DNA of 11,808 bases. It comes from Flavobacteriales bacterium. Lineage in GTDB: Bacteria > Bacteroidota > Bacteroidia > Flavobacteriales > Flavobacteriaceae. Each line of letters begins with the position of its first letter. Within the stretch, counting starts at the first letter, position 1. This document shows, piece by piece, positions 7,259 through 11,808 of this stretch. The position numbers and the translations under genes were made by a program. Under the pieces are notes generated by a model. It was not told the origin of the DNA. It saw only the letters and a list, made by a program, of their open reading frames with translations, and did no database searches. The DNA is taken from contig NSHO01000045.1 in NCBI GenBank assembly GCA_002737105.1, positions 1 through 11,808 on the forward strand, given 5' to 3'.

Positions 7259-8416
7259 ATGCTTTTTAAAAACATCCTTGGTCAAGACCATATTAAAAAC
7301 TTTTTAATTACTACCGCAAACGCCGGAAGGGTTCCGCATGCTCAATTATTTGTTGGTCCTGAAGGTTCCGGAACGTTGCCGATGGCAATGGCTTATGCGC
7401 AATATATTTTGTGTAATAATTCTGGTGGTGAGAACAACACTGGAAATGCTGCATGTAATTTAAAATTTGACCATTATTCGCATCCAGATATGCATTTTGT
7501 GTATCCAATTACAACTACAGAAGATGTAAAAGGCGATAATGTAGTAAGTACAAATTTTTTAGAGCAATGGCGCAGTTTTGTCAAAGAAAACCCGTATGGT
7601 AGTTTATTTGACTGGTATAAAAAATTAGAAATTCCTAAAAAACAAGGCATAATTAGTGTTAAAGAATCGGCGGCAATTAATAAAAATTTATCATTAAAAG
7701 CCTATGAAGGCGGTTATAAGGTGATGATTATTTGGATGGCCGATAAAATGAGAACAGACGCGGCAAATAAACTATTGAAATTATTAGAAGAACCGCCCGA
7801 AAAAACGGTTTTTATTTTAATTTCTGAAAGTGTTGACGATTTGTTACAAACGATTATTTCGCGTTGCCAAATGGTTGATTTTTTGGCTTTACCAGAACAA
7901 ATTATTACCGAAAAGTTAATTTCTAGTCATCAAGTTGAGACAAATTTAGCTAAAAAAATAGCACATCAATGTGAAGGTAATTATAATAAAGCTTTACATT
8001 TATTGCACCAAGATGGAGAAGATGCCGTTTTTGAAGAATGGTTTATCAACTGGGTTCGTGCCGCATTTAAAGCCAAAGGAAACGCAAGCGTAATTGCCGA
8101 TTTAATTTCTTGGAGCACCACAATTGCCAAAGAAGGCAGAGAAACACAGAAGAATTTTTTACAATTTTGCATTCAGTTTTTTAGACAGGCTTTGTTGTTA
8201 AATTATCAAGCTACTGATTTGGTGTATTTGGCACCTGATTTTGAAAATTTTAAACTGGAAAAATTTGCACCTTTTGTTCACGGAAATAACATTATGGCTA
8301 TTTTTAAAGAATTAGAAGATGCTATTTATCATACAGAAAGAAACGGAAACAGCAATATTATTTTAACCGATTTATCAATAAAATTAACAAGATTATTGCA
8401 TCAAAAAGAAGTTTAG
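7259..8416 (+). CDS. holB: DNA polymerase III subunit delta prime (clamp loader)
   Basis: This is a subunit of the clamp loader that opens and loads the beta sliding clamp. The 385-residue protein starts FKNILGQDHIKNFL, typical of the family. The P-loop region is GPEGSGTL (33-40): the catalytic Lys is Thr, as expected for a delta prime subunit that does not hydrolyse ATP, and this separates it from DnaX, which keeps the Lys. The SRC motif that supplies the arginine finger is at 201-203 (TIISRCQ). KLLKLLEEPPEKTVFILIS (171-189) is the conserved core strand region. The four-Cys zinc module of DnaX-type proteins is reduced to C52 and C66 ahead of SHPDMHFVYP (74-83), and a segment of about 50 residues between 85 and 135 is longer than in E. 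coli. Both look normal for Flavobacteria as far as I recall. It is divergent from pgk. Confidence 0.9.
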   Translation: MLFKNILGQDHIKNFLITTANAGRVPHAQLFVGPEGSGTLPMAMAYAQYILCNNSGGENNTGNAACNLKFDHYSHPDMHFVYPITTTEDVKGDNVVSTNFLEQWRSFVKENPYGSLFDWYKKLEIPKKQGIISVKESAAINKNLSLKAYEGGYKVMIIWMADKMRTDAANKLLKLLEEPPEKTVFILISESVDDLLQTIISRCQMVDFLALPEQIITEKLISSHQVETNLAKKIAHQCEGNYNKALHLLHQDGEDAVFEEWFINWVRAAFKAKGNASVIADLISWSTTIAKEGRETQKNFLQFCIQFFRQALLLNYQATDLVYLAPDFENFKLEKFAPFVHGNNIMAIFKELEDAIYHTERNGNSNIILTDLSIKLTRLLHQKEV

Positions 8417-8442
8417 ATTTACTAATTAAATAAAACAAAATT

Positions 8443-8820
8443 ATGAATGAATTTGCGCTACTATTATTAGCTTTTTTAGCGATTACTTTTTTACAGTCAG
8501 GATATGATAAAATTGCCGATTGGAACGGAAATGTAAGTTGGTTAAAAGGTCATTTTTCTCAGACTTTTTTAAAAAACCAAGTGCCTGCAGCTTTGTTAAC
8601 GGTTTTGGCTTTAGAAATTGTAGCCGGCGTTTTGTCGATTATGGGAATTGCTGAGAACATTATGAGCGGCAGAACCATTATGGGCGATTATGCTTGTATG
8701 GTTTCTTGTGTTACGCTTTTGTTATTGCTTTTTGGACAAAGAATTGCGAAAGATTATGATGGCGCCAGAACGATTGTTATTTATTTAATTCCAGCTTTAT
8801 TGGGCGTGTATTGGCTGTAA
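8443..8820 (+). CDS. DoxX-like small integral membrane protein
   Basis: This is a 125-residue inner-membrane protein with four predicted helices at about 3-18, 46-68, 80-98 and 108-125. The first helix ends FLQSGYDKIADW, which resembles the DoxX pattern of a Ser-Gly pair followed by a Lys near the membrane face. The family name comes from an archaeal thiosulfate:quinone oxidoreductase subunit, but most bacterial members have no known role, so no function is assigned. It starts 26 bases after the holB stop, on the same strand. A weak -7-like TAGATTTA overlaps the holB stop codon (8414-8421), so it may be cotranscribed or have its own weak promoter. A strong terminator follows 31 bases downstream. 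Confidence 0.65.
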   Translation: MNEFALLLLAFLAITFLQSGYDKIADWNGNVSWLKGHFSQTFLKNQVPAALLTVLALEIVAGVLSIMGIAENIMSGRTIMGDYACMVSCVTLLLLLFGQRIAKDYDGARTIVIYLIPALLGVYWL

Positions 8821-8824
8821 ATAA

Positions 8825-8852
8825 ATTACGATTTACGATTTGGGATTTACGA
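8825..8852. repeat. Short direct repeats of ATTTACGA
   Basis: ATTACGA (8825-8831), ATTTACGA (8831-8838) and ATTTACGA (8845-8852) lie between the DoxX-like stop codon and the terminator. The unit count is too low and the spacing too irregular for a CRISPR. Similar TTACGATTTACGA strings are, as I recall, common between genes of Flavobacteria. Confidence 0.55.
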
Positions 8853-8889
8853 ATTAAAAAAACTCAGAAAAGTCTGAGTTTTTTTAATT
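8852..8889. terminator. Bidirectional rho-independent terminator between DoxX-like and helicase genes
   Basis: The arms 8852-8868 and 8873-8889 are perfectly complementary over 17 bases, around an AAAG loop. The GC-containing core is ACTCAGA / TCTGAGT; the outer part pairs A7 with T7 and AATT with AATT. Because each arm carries an A7 or T7 run, both strands yield a hairpin followed by U residues, which suits two convergent genes. The helicase stop codon (8888-8890) lies partly inside the right arm. Confidence 0.88.
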
Positions 8890-11161
8890 ACAAGCTTACA
8901 TTAAACAAACGCAATTCTTCCCAAGAGAAAGCGTCGCCGTGTTTTTCTTTTAAAACTCCCAAACCTTCTCCTTTATAGTCCTTAAAAACCTCTTGTAATG
9001 TGGCGATTTTTTCATCGGACATTACATCTGTGATGGTTAATGCTTCCATTTGAATTAGTTTGATAAAGTGTAAATAAATTGTACCAACTGTAACTTTTCG
9101 CTTGGCCGCAATTTCCTCAATGGATAAATTCTCTTTCCAAAAATCTAAAGTGATTTCAATAGTTGCCTTTTTTGGTTCTGTTGATTTGGCTTTTTTAGCT
9201 TTGGTTTTCTTACTAAATGTTTCCGAATGATCTTTGGCTACAAAACCGTCAATTTCCTTGAATTTTTCAGATAACGAAGCTATTTTATTAATTTTATAAT
9301 ACTTCATTTCGTCTGATGACATGGTGTTTTTATTGAATTCAATTCCATTGACTAGATTTTTAACCAATAACATCGATTTTTTCAGCTGCAAAACGGTTTT
9401 TACCTGAATTTCCTCTAATTCTAAAAGTTCATCGTGAAACATATTAGATTTTTTAAGGTTACTAACTTCTGCAATCTTCAAAAGCAAATCGGTTACTTGG
9501 TAATCTAATGTTTTAAAATAATAATGATAAGCCGCTTCGCATCGTTCCGCTAAAAATGGAATATCAATAACTTCTTGGTAACAAATTTTCTGAATCTGGT
9601 TGCTGAATTTTTGTGAAATATCTAATAAAGCTGCCAAAATGCTTTCGTTTTGTTGTGCCCAAATTCGGTATTTTGATTTTGAAGAGTTAGCAACTTCGTC
9701 ATTGTAGGAAAATAAATGATTGCGCCATTGTTGTGCCAATTGTCTGAAATCGAAACTTTTACATAATTCTAATCGTAAAAAATGTTTCGTTTCTAGTGCT
9801 AACGATTTCTCTAAAACAATTTCATCCGCTTTATTGTTGGCATAATTTAAAACTTCTGTGTCAGAAGAAATACCGTTTAATTGTATTGGAGAAAGTAAAA
9901 TTAACCCTTTTAACGAACGAAGTCGGGATAAAGCCACGTAGGCTTGTCCGGGCGCAAATACACGTGAAACATCTAACGCAGCGTTATCAAAAGTTAACCC
10001 TTGACTCTTGTGAACCGTTATTGCCCAAGCCAATTTTAAAGGATAATGACTAAATGTGCCTTCAACTGTTTCCTCAATCTCTTTTGTGTCTGGATTTACC
10101 TTGTATTTTATGTTTTCCCATGTGTACAAATCTACTTCCACGGTTTTGTTTTCTTCTTCAAAATACACCAAAATTTCCTTTTCAGCTAATGAAGTAATTT
10201 TTCCAATTTTTCCATTAAAATAATTTTTTTCAATAGAAGTATCGTTTTTAATAAACATTACTTGGGCGCCAACTTTCAAATCCATTTTTGGTTCAATTGG
10301 ATAAATTTTCTCAGGAAAATCCGCTACTATTTCAGGAAAGTAAGTATGCGTTTTGACTTTTAATTCCGCTAAAGCTTCTTTGTTAATGTCGTCTGCTTTG
10401 GCGTTGTGTGTGGTCACAATGATGCAGCCGTTATGCTCTTTTATATTAAAATTTGGGTTTACATATTGATTTAAAACAGCAATATTCTCTTTTGTAATTT
10501 TGTTGTTTCGAAGGTTATTTAAAATAGAGATAAATTCCTCGTCATCTTGACGATAAATCTTATCTAATTCAATATATAAAAGTGGATTTTGTTGTATTAC
10601 TTGCGAATGAAAAAAGAACATGCCTTGGTAATATTTTTTTAATTCATACCATTCTTCTTGCTTAATTACGGGTGGTAATTGCAATAAATCGCCAATAAAC
10701 AGTATTTGAACGCCGCCAAAGGGTGCATCAATTCGACGCACTTTTTGAAGCATAAAATCAATCGCATCTAATACATCTGGACGCAGCATAGACACTTCGT
10801 CAATAATTAGCAGTTCTAAATTTACAAGCACTTGTTTTTTGGTGCCATTCATTCGGAAATGTTTGGTGATTGTGCTTTTTGTTTCAAATTTATATTGCTG
10901 CGAGTTGGAATGAACTTCCTTAAAATCTGGAATGAAAGCCGCAAACGGCAATTGAAACATTGAATGAATGGTTACGCCGCCTGCATTAAGTGCGGCAATT
11001 CCGGTAGGAGCAACCACAACTGTGTTTTTGTGTGAAGTGGCAATAATTTCTTTAAGAAGTGTGGTTTTTCCAGTCCCTGCTTTACCTGTTAAAAAAACAG
11101 ATTTATTGGTTTGATTGATAAATTGCAGGGTGTACTGAGCGGCTTTTGACAGATTTTTCAT
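8888..11161 (-). CDS. Pif1/RecD2-like DNA helicase with C-terminal helix-turn-helix domain
   Basis: This is a 757-residue superfamily 1 ATPase, probably a 5'-3' DNA helicase used in replication or repair. The helicase core is at about 1-430. Walker A is LTGKAGTGKTT (24-34, K32), motif Ia is APTGIAA (51-57), Walker B is LLIIDEVSML (117-126, D121/E122), motif III is IGDLLQLPPV (156-165), then YRQDDEEF (203-210), VHKSQGLTFD (383-392) and the arginine-finger segment VALSRLRS (409-416, R413). A helical region of unknown role (about 440-625) and a Lys-rich linker (about 651-666) follow. The C-terminus is a helix-turn-helix (about 668-757, with LSIEEIAAKRKVTVGTIYLH), similar to the C-terminal domain of some RecQ-like helicases. 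All ATPase motifs are intact. Nothing in the neighbourhood identifies its pathway. Confidence 0.9.
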   Translation of the reverse strand: MKNLSKAAQYTLQFINQTNKSVFLTGKAGTGKTTLLKEIIATSHKNTVVVAPTGIAALNAGGVTIHSMFQLPFAAFIPDFKEVHSNSQQYKFETKSTITKHFRMNGTKKQVLVNLELLIIDEVSMLRPDVLDAIDFMLQKVRRIDAPFGGVQILFIGDLLQLPPVIKQEEWYELKKYYQGMFFFHSQVIQQNPLLYIELDKIYRQDDEEFISILNNLRNNKITKENIAVLNQYVNPNFNIKEHNGCIIVTTHNAKADDINKEALAELKVKTHTYFPEIVADFPEKIYPIEPKMDLKVGAQVMFIKNDTSIEKNYFNGKIGKITSLAEKEILVYFEEENKTVEVDLYTWENIKYKVNPDTKEIEETVEGTFSHYPLKLAWAITVHKSQGLTFDNAALDVSRVFAPGQAYVALSRLRSLKGLILLSPIQLNGISSDTEVLNYANNKADEIVLEKSLALETKHFLRLELCKSFDFRQLAQQWRNHLFSYNDEVANSSKSKYRIWAQQNESILAALLDISQKFSNQIQKICYQEVIDIPFLAERCEAAYHYYFKTLDYQVTDLLLKIAEVSNLKKSNMFHDELLELEEIQVKTVLQLKKSMLLVKNLVNGIEFNKNTMSSDEMKYYKINKIASLSEKFKEIDGFVAKDHSETFSKKTKAKKAKSTEPKKATIEITLDFWKENLSIEEIAAKRKVTVGTIYLHFIKLIQMEALTITDVMSDEKIATLQEVFKDYKGEGLGVLKEKHGDAFSWEELRLFNVSL

Positions 11162-11228
11162 TTGGCGGATAGTTTAGATAAAAGGTTATAGGCAAATAAT
11201 TAATGGTGTTTTATTTTTCGTTGACAAA

Positions 11229-11260
11229 CAAATTTAATTGAAAAAAGTTTCTGAAACAAG
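11229..11260 (-). promoter_or_regulatory. Candidate promoter for the Pif1-like helicase
   Basis: The minus strand reads TAAATTTG at 11229-11236, an exact -7 box match. CTTG at 11257-11260 lies 20 bases upstream as a three-of-four -33 match. The leader would be about 60 bases. The -33 half overlaps the palindrome at 11249-11267. Confidence 0.4.
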
Positions 11261-11267
11261 TTCAGCA
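11249..11267. repeat. Palindrome with CTGAA-N5-TTCAG core, copy 3
   Basis: CTGAA (11251-11255) and TTCAG (11261-11265) flank ACAAG. With one mismatch the arms extend to TTCTGAA / TTCAGCA. It lies in the 147-base gap between the helicase and OmpH genes, both on the minus strand. It has the same arms and loop length as the sequences at 521-535 and 565-579. Confidence 0.55.
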
Positions 11268-11275
11268 TAATAAAA

Positions 11276-11303
11276 TAAAAAAAGCCCTGATTTCTCAAGG
11301 CTT
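11276..11303 (-). terminator. Rho-independent terminator of the OmpH-like gene
   Basis: On the minus strand AAGCCTTGA (11303 down to 11295) pairs with TCAGGGCTT (11290 down to 11282) over nine bases with one G-U pair, closed by a GAAA tetraloop, and is followed by a T run (11283 down to 11277). It starts six bases after the OmpH stop codon, so it ends that transcript before the helicase promoter. Confidence 0.85.
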
Positions 11304-11308
11304 ATTAA

Positions 11309-11808
11309 TTATTTCTTTTGGTTTGTTGCTTTGTATTGTTCGTTTAGTTCTTTCAGCAACTTATCTGTTAAGTTGTACGAATCTTTTGCATAAATTACAG
11401 TTGGCATATCGTCTGATGTTGTAAAAATGTAATCGAATTTTTGTTTTTTACCGAATTCTCTGATATATTTTTTAACTTGTATAATTAAAGTGTCCTGAAG
11501 CTTTCCGCCTTCTGCTTGAATTTGGGCTAAAACTTGATCTCTCTCTTGTAAAATTTGTTGTTCTCTTTGTTGCAATTCGGCATATTTTTGTTGGGCCCAA
11601 GCCTGTCCGTTGGCTTGCGCGTTGCGTTGAAATGCGTCTTTTTCTGCTTGTAATTGTCTGCCTTTAGTTTCTAATGGTCTGCCTATTTCTTCAGATTTAA
11701 CTTTAAACTTTTCATTTTCATCTTTAAACTTTTCGTATTTTTCTAATAAAATAGAGGTATCAATATAACCTGTTTTAAATTCTGCTTTTGAAGTTGTTGT
11801 TTGTTGAC
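11309..11808 (-). CDS. OmpH/Skp family periplasmic chaperone, N-terminus cut by window edge
   Basis: This is a periplasmic chaperone that holds unfolded outer-membrane proteins on their way to the BAM complex. The minus-strand frame stays open from the stop codon at 11309-11311 to the window edge, giving 165 visible codons; the signal sequence and start lie beyond 11808. The visible part begins with a Thr/Ser-rich stretch, then the typical first strand KTGYIDTSILLEKYEKF. A long charged coiled coil follows (EKFKVKSEEIGRP, then Gln-rich AWAQQKYAELQQREQQILQ). It ends with the compact body strands FDYIFTTSDD and VIYAKDSYNLTDKLLKELN. A TTG at 11573-11575 in the coiled coil could be mistaken for a start, but the reading frame and family pattern run straight through it. 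In related genomes the BAM and OmpH genes are often adjacent; that region would be outside the window. Confidence 0.9.
   Translation of the reverse strand, partial: QQTTTSKAEFKTGYIDTSILLEKYEKFKDENEKFKVKSEEIGRPLETKGRQLQAEKDAFQRNAQANGQAWAQQKYAELQQREQQILQERDQVLAQIQAEGGKLQDTLIIQVKKYIREFGKKQKFDYIFTTSDDMPTVIYAKDSYNLTDKLLKELNEQYKATNQKK

Noticed and set aside
7355..7380. HolB P-loop lacks the catalytic Lys (GPEGSGTL), which could suggest a broken gene
   Set aside because: Delta prime subunits normally lack a working P-loop, and the SRC motif and full-length frame are intact, so this is family-typical.
8825..8852. Possible CRISPR remnant
   Set aside because: Units are 7-8 bases, partly overlapping, with no spacer-like sequence and no cas genes nearby.
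1..11808. A defence, mobile or biosynthetic system
   Set aside because: Every full gene matches a housekeeping or envelope family, and there are no integrases, transposases, toxin-antitoxin pairs, CRISPR arrays or clustered enzymes of secondary metabolism.

Overview
The window looks like ordinary chromosomal DNA from a member of the Flavobacteriaceae (Bacteroidota), probably Flavobacterium or a close relative. The evidence is the strongly AT-rich composition, the scarcity of Shine-Dalgarno sequences, several TAnnTTTG-type -7 boxes typical of Bacteroidota promoters, and gene content such as a zinc-poor HolB, a Pif1-like helicase with a C-terminal helix-turn-helix, and rnpA located next to an S41 protease. 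No phage, insertion sequence, CRISPR array, tRNA or rRNA was seen, and base composition shows no obvious sign of recent transfer.

Layout. Positions 1-504 are the C-terminal end of an M13 (neprilysin-like) zinc metallopeptidase, cut by the left edge. A gap of 126 bases follows with a plain hairpin, a nested terminator and a promoter whose -7 box lies four bases before the rnpA start. Next come rnpA (RNase P protein), an S41 carboxy-terminal processing protease and a secreted protein with two OmpA-like domains, all on the + strand. The protease and the OmpA-like gene are one base apart, so this is probably an operon. Four minus-strand units or singletons follow: an ElaA-type GNAT acetyltransferase (convergent with the OmpA-like gene), an MltD-like lytic transglycosylase with LysM repeats and its own terminator, and pgk. 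A divergent promoter region separates pgk from holB (DNA polymerase III delta prime), which is followed by a small four-helix DoxX-like membrane protein. A strong bidirectional terminator separates the DoxX-like gene from a convergent 757-residue Pif1-like helicase. At the right edge is an OmpH/Skp-type periplasmic chaperone, cut at its N-terminus, whose real reading frame continues past the window edge.

Biology. The contents are housekeeping: RNA processing (rnpA), glycolysis (pgk), replication and repair (holB, helicase) and cell envelope maintenance (M13 peptidase, processing protease, OmpA-like, lytic transglycosylase, OmpH). I found no convincing undescribed system. The most interesting signals are small: three intergenic copies of the palindrome CTGAA-N5-TTCAG; two genes (rnpA and holB) with the -7 box at an identical four-base distance from ATG, which predicts leaderless messages; a perfect inverted repeat at the predicted 5' end of the transglycosylase message; and a tandem OmpA protein whose second domain has lost the peptidoglycan-binding aspartate.
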